Shown here piece after piece: positions 33,183 to 44,268 of a stretch of 64,000 nt of DNA. The position numbers were made by a program, and so were the translations under genes. Source of the DNA: Basidiobolus meristosporus CBS 931.73 (lineage: Eukaryota; Basidiobolomycota; Basidiobolomycetes; Basidiobolales; Basidiobolaceae). The stretch spans positions 102,295 to 166,294 of the forward strand of contig MCFE01000113.1 of the NCBI GenBank assembly GCA_002104905.1, read 5' to 3'. The notes below the pieces were generated by a model, which saw nothing but the letters and a program-made list of their open reading frames with translations, ran no database searches and was not told the origin of the DNA. The stretch's first letter is position 1. Each line of letters begins with the position of its first letter.

Positions 33183-34179
33183 TTTGAGTTCTGTCAAAAC
33201 ACAACGGTTAGTAAATATCCAAGTTAGCGGTAGATTCATCCATCAACAATGATGGACATTCAGAGACGAACCTTGTGGGGGATTGGTTCGTGTGTCGTAA
33301 AGTGATTTAACTCGTCAGGCGAGGTACAATACGCTCGGCACGGGATTAAGAAGAAGGAGCAATTACGAGAGGCGACGTGCTTTTTGTAAGATGCGATGAG
33401 TTTTAGGTCCCGGGTACCAGTATTGCCAGGATCTAGCAAGAGGTCGAGTTTAGGCAGATTCTTCAAGAATTAATCACGATTAGCCAACTACTTAAATCAA
33501 ATGTTGAAGTTAATCAATCAAAGATTAATAATAATCTCAATCAACACTAACTCATACACAAATGTGTTTCAAGTTGATCACAAACTAATCACAGTTTTAT
33601 AGCTGCTTAAATATATCCAATGAGCACTAAGTGTTAACCAGCGTGCATAGAATAAAGGAGAATCTAAGCCACCGATCCAGATCCGTTGGGCATTGTTCAA
33701 GAACAATCCACCGACCCGAAATTGATGGAATTGCTAGTGAATAATGGAGAAATAGAATCGATACACTGACTAGTAAAAGCGTAAATTAGAGCGGATTAGA
33801 GTCGATAATAGTGGTTTAGAAATGTCCGTCATCACTAAAATTGCTATCCAGCACAGATCATGTATAGGCAGAGGACAGGCACCTGCATAGTGACAATTGT
33901 TAAGACTAAGTGGGGAATTCATCCATGGTGGAATTGAAACACCAGTTACGTTTAGTTTCTTTCCTTGACAAATTTATGCACCTGGAGAGCTGGCAGAATC
34001 CAATTTCTTCCCTTTCCAAGCATTTAGAGACCCGCTCCCAAGGATATAAATAGACCTGGCTTCCAGTATCAACTGCACTCACGCACATGATCTTTTTCTT
34101 GTAGTGCTAGTGCAAGTCCAAGCCCAAATCCAAATCCAAATCCAAATCCCGATTTTCTCTTCCCGCGGATTTCTTCCTG
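33183..34179. other. intergenic region with a short CAAATC hexamer repeat
   Basis: The proximal 100-150 bp hold the P2 promoter and 5' UTR intron. The rest (33470-33900) is AT-rich with no gene seen. At 34125-34148 CAAATC is repeated four times in tandem, about 30 bp before the next gene, probably in its 5' UTR. Confidence 0.5.
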
Positions 34180-35133
34180 ATGTTTTGTTACGCTGTTAAC
34201 TCGCTGCTTTCTGTCTTTGCTCAACCCCAGCAGAAAGCCCCCGCTGAGAGCTCCATCACCCCCTTCTATTTCAACTCCGAGCTTAAGAAATGGCTGCCTT
34301 TGCATCGTGACCAAATCGGTGTTCCGCCACCTGCCGAACGTACCAACTTTGATGACGATGTGGCTTTTGGCACGTTTAAGCTAGTCTGTTACAACCTGTA
34401 CAATGTAAATAAGTCTTCTTCGGATGCATGCATCCGCTCGTTGCTTCAAGTGCTACTCCAGGAAGACGCTGATGTCATTTGCCTTCAGGAGGCAACCCTT
34501 GAATTTGTAGAACAAATCAAAAAGGAGCTCTGGATTCAACAGAGCTATATGCTGTCCGATATCGAACCCCAAAACCTTCACGGCGTCCTGATGCTCTCCC
34601 GACTCCCCCTCCACCCCTTTTACGAGACATACCTACCATCGAAACAGCAACGAAAAATGCTCTATGCAGACGTCTACATCAACGAGCAGTCGATGGTGCG
34701 TATCGCCACCTCGCACTTGGATGACTCTGCACAAAATGTACATATGAGGAAGCGGCAACTGGAAACCATGAAAACAGTGCTGCTGCCGGAATCCGAAAAA
34801 GACAGGTTCATGACATCCATACTCTGTGGCGACTTCAATTTCACCGAGGCCAGCGAAGACGACGTCCTTAAAAGTGCTCATTTCATCGACGCTTGGAAAC
34901 ACCTATACCCCAAGGGCGAGGCAGGTGCCGGATACACCTCGGGTATCAACTATCCCACGTCCAATCGTTCTAGAAACGATCGCGTATACATCTGCAATCA
35001 CACCAACGGTGTCCAATGGGTGCCAGCCAGTGTCAAGCTGATAGGAGACAAGCCGCTGGCTGGTGAGCCGCACGTCTTCCCCGCCAGCCACCTGGGACTC
35101 AGCTACACCTTTACTGCCACATGGCCCAACTGA
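34180..35133 (+). CDS. TDP2-like endonuclease/exonuclease/phosphatase-fold phosphodiesterase
   Basis: 317 residues, apparently one exon. The Mg-dependent EEP-fold motifs are in order: FKLVCYNLYN (Asn72), DVICLQEATLEF (Glu104), IATSHLDDSAQNVHMRKRQL, SILCGDFNFTEASEDD and SHLGLSYTF (catalytic His). The spacing, RKMLYADVYI and the NDRVYI block resemble tyrosyl-DNA phosphodiesterase 2 more than nucleases such as Ape1 or Ccr4. TDP2 removes topoisomerase II adducts from DNA 5' ends; whether this protein does that or acts on another phosphodiester is not shown. An N-terminal extension of about 65 residues has no clear motif. Confidence 0.65.
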   Translation: MFCYAVNSLLSVFAQPQQKAPAESSITPFYFNSELKKWLPLHRDQIGVPPPAERTNFDDDVAFGTFKLVCYNLYNVNKSSSDACIRSLLQVLLQEDADVICLQEATLEFVEQIKKELWIQQSYMLSDIEPQNLHGVLMLSRLPLHPFYETYLPSKQQRKMLYADVYINEQSMVRIATSHLDDSAQNVHMRKRQLETMKTVLLPESEKDRFMTSILCGDFNFTEASEDDVLKSAHFIDAWKHLYPKGEAGAGYTSGINYPTSNRSRNDRVYICNHTNGVQWVPASVKLIGDKPLAGEPHVFPASHLGLSYTFTATWPN

Positions 35134-35300
35134 ATCCAATCAAAAATTCCCGTTGTATATGTAATATCACCGTTTTGCTACATCCTTCTTCAATTCCTCG
35201 TCTACTCCCATGGCCAATAAATCAAACTGTCTCCACATCTTGCTCTAAAATAGTTTATTCCTTTGGGTGGGGAGAATGAATACAGGGATTAATTTGGCAA

Positions 35301-35965
35301 TCATTGCTTGTTCTTCTTGAGGTAGTTCTGGCATTTCTTTCGTAGTTGGGACGCGGTCTGTTGGTTGATATTAAGCTTACGGTCACGGAACATGGCTGAG
35401 TAGTCATCGCCGTGCTTCTCGATCAGTTCTTTGACCCAACGTATCTCGCCTTCCGACTGATGGCGCTCAACCTTCACCGCATTAGCTGCCTGCTCCTCCA
35501 GAGCTGAGTGAAGGGGTTAGTCTTTGAAAAGAAGGGTGGAGGAAAAAGTCGCTTACCTCTGACAACATCGGTTTTGGCGGGGACGCTTGGTAGTTCTTCG
35601 TCAGAGTCGAATTCATTGGGATCCTTACCCACAATGATATTGATCACGTTGCCTTCTTCGTCCCTCTCGATCAAACCTTGTCCTGGGCCTAAGTGACGGC
35701 TAATTTCTTCGGGTGAGAGTTTATCTAAATCCACTTCGGGCTCTTCCTCCTCCTCTCCGTTGTGTTCCAAACCACCAGTGGCCTTATTTAAAGTAGTCAT
35801 CAAACCCAAACGTTGATAGTTCTGGCGTAAAGTTGCCTTACGATCCCAGTTGTCGGAAATGATTTTATTATTCACTAGGGGTGCACGTTTAAAGTGCTTG
35901 TTCTGGGTTTTACGGGTTAGTTTTCTTCCGCTAGCCTGGGTCTTTCTCTTGCGTGGGCGGGCCAT
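35301..35965 (-). CDS. NOP16: ribosome biogenesis protein NOP16
   Basis: Two exons, 35965-35557 and 35503-35301, with a 53-nt intron (GTAAGC...ACTCAG, 35504-35556). The start MARPRKRKTQASGRKLTRKT is the basic Nop16 N-terminus; the frame continues upstream to 36142, but the conserved start is clearly at 35965. The middle part KRAPLVNNKIISDNWDRKAT and LRQNYQRLGL and the C-terminus YSAMFRDRKLNINQQTASQL are family hallmarks, ending in a Lys-rich tail. It is a nucleolar factor for 60S subunit assembly. It is divergent from the gene at 36235 and convergent with the TDP2-like gene. Confidence 0.9.
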
Positions 35966-36234
35966 TGTGTCTACGAACTGTACAGTGTGGAAAAAAAGGA
36001 ATCCCCAAGTCTTTACTGATATCGTGGAAGGGACGGGATTTTTTTCTTTTCTTCTCGATCTCCCATCCTCCACACCATCAATCGAGGAGAAAGAAAAAAA
36101 AGCATGGTTTGTGGTGGAAAAAAAATCACATCCGACCGTCACAAATCGCTCAGATTCATGCTTATCTTATGCAGGTTTTGGGTTAATGATCATTTATATT
36201 TCCTACCAGTCAGAGTCATGTTTGCTACACTGTG

Positions 36235-37466
36235 ATGAATCCCAGCCCTTTAGCGACCAAACCGCTCTACCGTAAACGACCACGCCCAGAAAGCACTGGG
36301 AGGCATCCACTATCTAGTGCAGCCTCTCTGCTGTCCAATAAAACCACTGGTGAGTATAGACTCCCTAGATACGATTTCCAAGCTAACCCCCGCTTCTAGA
36401 AGCTCGTGAAAACACAGTGAAGTCAGCGATATTTTCATAACAATTTGCAAGCAACATAAGGGTGTTGTTACTAAATGTCGCGTGAGGGTTCCTTTTTGGC
36501 AGGGATTTGAGATGGGTCCTGCAGGATGAGCTAACCGAGGAAGCGCAGCTATTGAAAGAACTTCATCAAAAAGTCACCGATCAACTGTCGCGCCTACAGG
36601 TACGGAGAGGAACTGGCTGCGCCCCTTCCTAACACATAGTTAAACTTTTGGTCTGGCACATAGGTGGAAGAAGCAGTGTTGACCATGATGCTCAAGGACC
36701 CTGAGCTGCCACAAGAGACAATCCAGGTAATACTTTCAAGTCATTTGGCTACGATGTAAGGCTGACGTTTTTTCTCGAAGCTCTCGGGCGAGGATGGTTC
36801 CACACAAGATCCACTTGATAGCACACTGATGGAAACCAATCATCCAGCCGAAATGTTCCTAGATGGTCACCAGAGCTCGAAAGCAGGCCAACACCCCGCC
36901 ATCGAACACATCTTTGATCACCCAAGCGCTTCGGAGGGGATTGAATACATGGACGTGCTGGATAACGGGGATCAAAGCAAAGTAGACTCACTCCTCGAAA
37001 GCGGCCAACTCACATCCATGATCGAGAACCAAGGCCACCTTAATCTGGATACCGAGGGACTCTTTGATGAGCTGCACGAAAGCCAACACGCCATGATGGA
37101 TGACATCTTCGACGCTGAGCAAACCGAGGATATCCTTAGGAAGGTGAGGTTCGATATGGAGCTTGGCAACACGGACCAAGGCCAAGCATTTGTTGAGATA
37201 GAGGAAGCTATTCGGTCAATTCCCGGAACCCCTGGGCTCCACTACGATGAGTCAACGCTGCCGATGGCTGAGCATATACTGGGCGAGTCCGAAGGTAAGT
37301 CCATCATGCTGTATGAGCTCGCTATCTTCTGTTAACATTGGCTTTAGAAATTGGCGACGAGGAGGATGACGATGACGATGACGAAGATGCAGAGGAAGAA
37401 GAAGATGATGAAACTGCTCGACAAGCTCTAAGCCTGATGCTGGCCAAATATGGCGACCTCTCTTAG
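36235..37466 (+). CDS. acidic protein of unknown function, multi-exon
   Basis: The first exon starts MNPSPLATKPLYRKRPRPES (basic, NLS-like) at 36235. A later exon reads DELTEEAQLLKELHQKVTDQ followed by LSRLQ, then VEEAVLTMMLKDPELPQE, a coiled-coil-like stretch. A long acidic exon follows (about 36780-37294; MDVLDNGDQSKVDSLLESGQ). After an intron starting near 37295 (GTAAGT...CTTTAG) comes an Asp/Glu run (EIGDEED, then DDETARQALSLMLAKYGDLS) and the stop at 37464-37466. I could not resolve the exon junctions between 36350 and 36510 in frame. A nuclear protein is plausible, but I recognise no family. Confidence 0.55.
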
Positions 37467-37643
37467 TTCGTTTGGGCAGCCTTATGTACAGATCAATCCA
37501 AACCTAATAAATAGAAAATTAACCCATCTGGCTGTTCGTAGAAATCAAACCCTCTTCCAGACCCAAGTTGATAAAAAAAAATCATAAACTATGCTTAAAT
37601 ATAGTGATTGTATGAGTATTCATTATCTCGAATCGATGCGCTA

Positions 37644-38769
37644 ATGGAGGAGAACGGATTCACCCTGTTCAAGTACAACACCCGGAAGTCTCGGAATAGA
37701 CGAAGGCAACGCAACGAGCCTCCAAAGGTATCCACCGAGACGGTAGTAGAATACGTCGAAGACAAAATGTAAGTGGTGCAATTGACTTCCGGTTCGGCTT
37801 CACCCCCCTAACTCTCACGAAAAGCGACACTTTGAAGCACAGCGACTTTTACGCCCAACTGAAAGGTATTTCGAGAGCCCGCTTGTGTGCCACGATTCTA
37901 CTTGGCTTAGCCTGATTTCGTAGAGATAATTGTCCCCTCCCAATTGCCTGAGTTCGAGGATATCATTTGTTATGGTGTGGGCTCTTTCGAGCAGTCTCGG
38001 ACCTCCCAATTCCAGCTTGGCTTAATACTGTTGCTTCGAGAATTACTCCAAGTAAGCCCTTCACCCCGTTGATATTGCGTGCGCAGCGTTCTGAACTGGA
38101 TGGTATTAGTTCAAGGGTAAACTGCACAGCTATGACCCGGTGCTAACTGAAATTGACCTCGAAGTACTTCAACATTATGGCATCGAGCTAATTAAAACCA
38201 ATGAGGTAGACACACTGTAATGGGCGCTCACCTTCCAATATTAATGCCAAGCTTTCCGCTAATAGCAAGCAAAGCGAAGCGTGTCCGGGCCAACGCTGTT
38301 CTACATGCCCCACTGTGGAAAGACACTGTACAACAACTTGCTCGCATCAAATTGGTCACGTAAGGCTGTCGCCAATGTGTATCTAATCGGAAATCGCTTG
38401 GAGATGTACCACGAAAAGTAGGTGTTCCATCCGCGCATGTGGCCAGGATGCCAGCGCTAACGAGCTTGACGAAACCCACTAGCGAGCCCACATCGAAGCT
38501 ACGCCGCGAGGTTCCTCACATCGTGGAGATATCCTTTTTAACCGCCAAACAGCAACCGCCCACACCCCATTCTATATCTCCTTAACTCTGTCTCTCACGC
38601 CCTCGACCTGATCAAGTGCTCCCCGTTTCCTGAAGAGTTTGACAACAACACGATTTTCAACGACATCTGCATTCACCAGTTTCTGGCCGAGAAGGTGAAT
38701 GCAGCAGAGGATAGCGTGTTTGAGGTGGAAGTGACCTCCGAGCCCGAGAATGACCCCGAGGTAGTATGA
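37644..38769 (+). CDS. SRR1-domain protein
   Basis: The start MEENGFTLFKYNTRKSRNRR at 37644 is followed by several short introns. Recognisable exons: EIIVPSQLPEFEDIICYGVG then SFEQSRTSQFQLGLILLLRE (about 37922-38050), GKLHSYDPVLTEIDLEVLQH then YGIELIKTNE, SGPTLFYMPHCGKTLYNNLL then ASNWSRKAVANVYLIGNRLE, and the C-terminal exon with FPEEFDNNTIFNDICIHQFL. The YG.GSF, FYMPHC.....YNNLL and FND..IH blocks define the SRR1 domain (plant SRR1, fungal Ber1, animal SRRD). Its molecular activity is poorly defined in all lineages. The splice between about 38490 and 38560 is unclear to me. The stop at 38767-38769 is 90 bp from the USB1 stop. Confidence 0.75.
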
Positions 38770-38858
38770 GATCCAAGATGAGGAGGAATTTATTGTTTTG
38801 TATAGACGCATACATAATAAACCTGTTCTCGTGACCCTTCCGACTACTTGCCAAGCGC

Positions 38859-40109
38859 TCAACGCAGGTCGAAGGAAAACTCTTTGTTGCCAATCCTGCA
38901 CTTGATCTTGTTCACAGGGAACCTCAGCTCCCAGAGCTCGTCTTCGAATTGTCTCAGGCCTAGGCATGTTTGCGAGTCGATCGTTTCGCCACCCACAGCC
39001 CAGGCAATGCTGGTATGGAATCGAGGGGTCTGCATTTGGGTTGTTATTGAAGTCCATCCCTCAGGGAACAGGTCGCTATAAATACCTCGTAAAACTTGGG
39101 TAGACGAAACTCTTGCAAGACTTGATCAACACATCCCGTGTACTCTAAGAGCTAGCCATCCACAGTTAGCAGCCTGCACAATGCTTTTCAAGATTCACGT
39201 ACCTCTTCAGAGCCGGGTCCAACTTCAAGACTGATGAATGATCTTGTTTGCTCGTCATTGGAAAAGTGCACAATCTTGGAAAATCCAAACGTCGCCCTAT
39301 TTTCAATCAACCGATAAGCTCGGAAGGTTCATTGGTATCTAGCAGCCGTGACTAACCTTCTTCTTTCGCCGAAGCTTTCCCTCAGAAGCTTGGTGAATCG
39401 CTCTATGTGAAATACTTTCAGAAAGACCGTTCTCGATAAACTAATATGCAACGGCCCGGTCCCGGAGTTCAGACTCTGGATCTTTGGATTAATGGCCTGT
39501 GCTTTCTCATAGATGCGCTCCGTTACTTCCAAAAACTCCTCACCCAGACCCACTAAAACTTGTTATCACTAGAAGCCCAGGAAAGAAATTGGGATGTTGG
39601 GTACCTTCTACATAAACGTGAGTGGCCCAATTACCGACTACATGGGGCGTGGTACGAATCCGTCCTTGGTGTAATTTCGGGTCGTCCGATTCTCTAACTA
39701 GAGGAGGGAGTAGTTATTATGTGCCAGCACATAACTTCTCTATGCTCAACATGCTTCACACGCACCTTTTTCTTTAAAAAGGTTCAGAAATTCGCTAGGC
39801 AAAGCAGGGAGTTTCTTCTTCCTTTCAATGGATTGGAAAAAATCAACCGGTCAACTTCTAGAACTCACTACTTTTTTCAGGCACAGAACGCCGCCATAAA
39901 AACTTGAGGCTCCATTGATCTCAATAAAAAAGCATTTACCCTTGCTCTGCGTCCTTCTCCTCCTCTCTATCTTTACGCTTTAAACTGTCTTCCACCTCGG
40001 CCAGAGTTTGATCCGAGGTGAAGAGCGCCGGGTGTTTGGGTTCTTCATTGTCAGAACCAGATTCGGCTGAGCTTTCGTACTCCACCAGACTCAACATCTG
40101 ATGTTTCAT
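38859..40109 (-). CDS. USB1: U6 snRNA 3'-end phosphodiesterase USB1
   Basis: Multi-exon 2H phosphodiesterase. Exon 1 starts [20 protein letters not shown] at 40109. Then come [37 protein letters not shown] followed by [27 protein letters not shown] with the first HxS motif in [29 protein letters not shown], and the last exon with the second HxS motif in [14 protein letters not shown]. The C-terminus is [16 protein letters not shown]. Both catalytic HxS tetrads are present, so it should be active in trimming the U6 oligo(U) tail. Introns are short and GT..AG, for example GTGCGT near 39762 and GTACCC near 39604. Order and spacing match Mpn1/USB1. Confidence 0.85.
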
Positions 40110-40829
40110 TCTTGGGATTTGCGAGTCATTTGATGCCTGCTAGGAGGAATATCACGTGGTATTGCCAAACTCCACCCAAAAAGGTATTCTATACATTGTT
40201 GGAAAAAAAACCGGCTAATGCGTTCCACCCCAGGAATTGTGTAATCTGCACGATACATACTTCTCTTGGTAATGGGACAAGCACGTAATGTGTGTATGAA
40301 ACTTTACTGCTTCTATGGAAGTCGCATTTCACTGCGGTTCCTGTCAAAACTCCCATGGTAAACCCTCTCCAATAAACGATTTCACTTTTCCTGTTACTTG
40401 GGTATTGCTGCCTGCAGAGCGTTGCCCCAGCATCGATCAACTCGATAGACGTGAAACCAACCACTCCCATTTTGGTGACATTCTTCTCTTCTCACCCTGC
40501 AGATATCTGCAGATATCTCAGGTTGTACACTAAAAGCCACCAATATACCAATCGGTGGCATTTCTTAGTAATCATCGAACCTCCATGTATCCACTCACTA
40601 CACCTTGCATTAGGAATAGGGTTCAGTTGACTTTAATTGCAAATAAAGACATCAGCATCGAGCATTATGGGAGGATTGGCTTCCTAAATGGATGTTATGC
40701 CAATCGATGTCATGAGTTTTGTTGACATGGGTGACACTGTACTGGCCTATTATATCGATGCTCTGGAGTAACATGCTACGGGCACAACGCCAGGTACTTT
40801 GACATTTGTTAGCGGTGTCGATTTTGACA
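40110..40829. other. intergenic region
   Basis: I see no supported gene in about 720 bp between the USB1 start and the LrgB remnant. Its left part should carry the USB1 promoter. Confidence 0.4.
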
Positions 40830-41822
40830 ACTCCGAGAGAATTTGCTCCTAGTTTTTTGAGGAAATCAAGTCACGTTTCCTAGTGGACTGGGTGGTTACG
40901 CCAACTACTGCTGTCAACATATTAGCGTATCTTTGATGCATGAACCAGATCATTGTGCTCACACCCATCAATTTCCCAGCAAGTGCAAGTTGTATGAACA
41001 GGTGACTTTTCAACAAGCACTATGTTCATCCTCTAATTCTAGGTGGCCTGCCCATCTCACCCATGGCGTGGTTCTTACGTTATTTGGTAAGAGGTGGGCC
41101 CAGATGTAGAGTACCCTAGAAAGTACTCACCTTTCCCTTAGTGATGGGATTAATGGTATCTACCATTGCTATTGCCACTGTTTTGACTGTCAACGAGTTC
41201 AAGAAACGCAAGTCTTACTTGTTCGAACAGCATGCTCTACAGCCCTCTGATGAACTCGTCATCGCGTCTTTCTTGATCCTAAATGTAGGCATTCGGGACC
41301 TCAACTTGGTGTTGAGGGTGTGTTGCTCAGTGGCAGCATCGTATCCCTGTCCTTCAACATGTTCAAATACCGTCTGGAACTTCGGGAGCATGCATTTGAA
41401 ATGATATCCACCATCAGCGTTGTCTCGCTGTTCCTCTATCCATTGGTCGCGGGTGCTATCCAGATCCCCTTGAGGATCGCACTTCCTCTTGCTGTCAGAG
41501 GTGTCACCGCACAACTGGCTCTTAACATCGAGACCGTACTAGGCGGAGATTTGAATACCACCGCTTTCACGGTCAGTGTTACGGGGATTCTTAGTGCGGT
41601 GGGTGGCCAATGGTTTGTCCAGAAGCTGCAATTCAGCAAAGATAACTATATCATCATCGGTGTGACACTCGGTTGTTACGCTAATGCGCTGTGGTATTGC
41701 TGCAAACGGACCTAAAGGCAGCTGCCGTAGCCTCACTGAGTTTCGTTCTCTTTAGAATGATCCCTATCATCTCGGTGGCAAATCCGCCCATCACCAACAC
41801 CATCCACGGATTCGCCATGTGA
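40830..41822 (+). pseudogene. LrgB/PLGG1-like membrane transporter, decayed
   Basis: Homology runs through at least three frames. About 40880-41085 reads LVDWVVTPTTAVNILAYL then stop; 41141-41280 reads VMGLMVSTIAIATVLTVNEF. From about 41291 the second half has LLSGSIVSLSFNMFKYRLEL, LFLYPLVAGAIQIPLRIALP, VRGVTAQLALNIETVLGGDL and VTGILSAVGGQWFVQKLQFS up to 41715. It then shifts frame to TDLKAAAVASLSFVLFRMIP and ITNTIHGFAM, with a TGA at 41820-41822. These match the LrgB half of plastid glycolate/glycerate transporters and bacterial LrgB. An upstream stop and two closely spaced frameshifts near 41690-41715 are too close to be introns, so it is probably a pseudogene or contains sequencing errors. 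The original role was a multi-pass membrane transporter. Confidence 0.65.
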
Positions 41823-42011
41823 TCTGAGAAGCTTCGTTGTGCAATCCCTCATGTAAATATCAAGTGTATGTTCAATAAAGTTCATCGTGATGATGGTCGC
41901 GTTCATATTTTGCTGGGCAAATCAAATTGAATGAAGAAATTAGGATCCTGATCCAGCTTGGATTTATACCATCGGCACCAAGACATTCCCTGTTTTGCGT
42001 GAACTCTCACC

Positions 42012-44097
42012 ATGAGTAATATATACATTCAGGAGCCACATACAAAGTACGTCCTGGCAAGAATGCCAAGCTACCCTGCGAATCGTCGCACTAACCCTTA
42101 ACTTTGCCACCCTTAGTGGAAAGGTGATTCTAGAAACCAGCTCAGGTGATATCGAGATCGAGCTTTGGTCCAAAGAAGCCCCCAAGGCCTGTAGAAACTT
42201 TATCCAACTATGCTTGGAAGGATATTACGTTGGCACCATATTTCACAGAGTAGTGCCAAACTTCATAGTCCAGGGTGGTGATCCTACGGGCACGGGCACA
42301 GGTAAGCCCTTCCCTACCGGCTGCTGTATCCCTTCCAATTCAATTCAAATTGTTTACATTCATAAGGAGGTGAATCCATCTACAATGAACCGTTTGCCGA
42401 TGAGTTCCACTCGCGTTTGCGTTTCATCCGACGTGGTCTAGTCGCCATGGCCAATTCCGGTGTCAACCAGAACGGCAGTCAATTTTTCTTTACGTTAGAT
42501 CGCACGGATGAGCTGCAAAATAGACATACAATTTTCGGAAAAGTACGTGTTTCGAGCCTTTACCACAACACTAGCCGCCTTGCTAACGCCAAGCTTTAGG
42601 TTGTTGGTGACACCATCTTTAACGTGCTGAAGATCGGTGAGGGTGAAACTGATGAGGAGGAGCGCCCCCTGTACCCGACAACGATCAAGGCTACTAGAGT
42701 ACTATCAAACCCATTTGATGATATCATACCAAGAATCACAATCGAGGAAAAACTGGCTATGGAGGCAGCAAAGGTAGCTCAGGCAAAAGCAACCTCGAAG
42801 AAAAAGGCGAAAAAGTAATGGAAATCTCTGACCACTCGATGATGCCATCCGAGCTCAACCCTCCAACACTGACTAATTAATACCCGTCTCATACCTAGGA
42901 ACTTGGCCTTACTCTCGTTCGGCGACGAAGCGGAGGAATTGGAAAACACCCCAGTCATGAAAATCCAAAGTAGCCACGACGTCCTTGATGATCCACGACT
43001 TAGTAAAGATCTCTCGGTCAAAGATCTTGAGGAGCAGCCTGATCAGAAAGTAGCGTTTGTTACCAGCAATACACCATTTCCGATCCCCCTCTAACCACAA
43101 CCTTTCGCGAAGCGCAAGAATCTGGAGGAAACAAAAGAAAATGTACGTCACCTTGAAGAGAACACTCAAAGCTCGGGCGTGAAGAGCAAAGAGGAGGAGC
43201 AGGTCTCAGCCCAGGATTTTGAGCGAATCATGCGGGAGCAAGCAAAGCGGAGACATAAGGGTGGCTCAAGCTCCGATGACGAGGATGAAGACGAGGATGA
43301 TGAACCTCAGAAGAAGCAAGTTAAACCGAGGTATGTCCACAGATGTAGGCGCTGGCGTTGCTGAGGTGAAATACTCACGACTCCTCGCTTAGTGCAACTC
43401 AAAGTGCTATAGAAAAACTCCGAAACGATATCCGGAAAATCGACCAATCTAGAGACAAAATCAAGGGCCAGGCTGAACAAGCGGAGAAAAAGAAAAAGGT
43501 TTCCCTGTTGGAATTGGAAAGACAGAAGTACACGAAGAATGGAAAAGCAATAGTTGGCAAGAAAGGCCGCAAGGGGATGTCCGAGGAGGAGGTGAGTTTT
43601 TTGGTATTTACTGTGTCAGCATTCCGCATCTTAAACAATCTCGGTAGACGCTGGCCAAACTCTCAGCATTCACCAACAAACTATGGAGCACACCGGTAGA
43701 GGAGGCGAAGTCAAAAGAGGAATTGGAGAAGGAGCTGGAAAGTCACCTCTGCACCCTGCATTCGGTGCCTCACTGCCTTTCTTGCAACGACACGTTCGGG
43801 CAGAAGGAAGTGGAGACTGATGAGGGTTGGTTAGGACATCAACTAGTTTTCACGAAGGATCACAAAGGAAAGGATTTGATGCAGCGTAAGGATGACATCA
43901 ATGATTATGTTGTTATAGACCCTCGAGTTAGAAAAGAACAAGCTATGGAGGAAGACAAAAGAAAGAGAGAGCAGAAAAAAGGTATCTCGAAAGTGTTTCG
44001 CTCGGATTCGCGGAGACGTGATGACCGGGAAAGCGATAGGTATCGTTCCCGTGATGACAGAGATCGACGGGACCGGGACTGGGAGCGTCGAAGATGA
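42012..44097 (+). CDS. CWC27: spliceosome-associated peptidyl-prolyl isomerase CWC27
   Basis: About eight exons. Exon 1 (42012-42046) encodes [12 protein letters not shown] across the splice at 42047-42116. The cyclophilin domain follows: [56 protein letters not shown], then [20 protein letters not shown] and NRHTIFGK. Beyond it lie the CWC27-specific [16 protein letters not shown], an acidic and Lys-rich coiled-coil region, [20 protein letters not shown], and an Arg/Asp-rich tail ending at 44095-44097. CWC27 is a B-act spliceosome component that binds CWC22/eIF4A3. Like human CWC27, the domain lacks the usual active-site Trp context (it has Glu), so catalysis is doubtful. Intron-rich structure is typical of its neighbours. 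Confidence 0.92.
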
Positions 44098-44268
44098 TTT
44101 CCTTTGAAGCCCGGTATTGGAACAATAAACGGCTCCTAACATTGACCAATTCGTCGATATATTATTCAAGCCATGGCCTTATACAACTATGAAGCTTTAT
44201 TTGTCTGGCACTCGCTTTTCGTTAGTATCGTTGATTTGTAAGATAGATCATAGAGATTGGCATAGGCA

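Noticed and set aside
41690-41715. Intron explaining the frame change in the LrgB-like gene
   Set aside because: The only GT..AG gap would be about 28 nt, too short; two frameshifts fit better.
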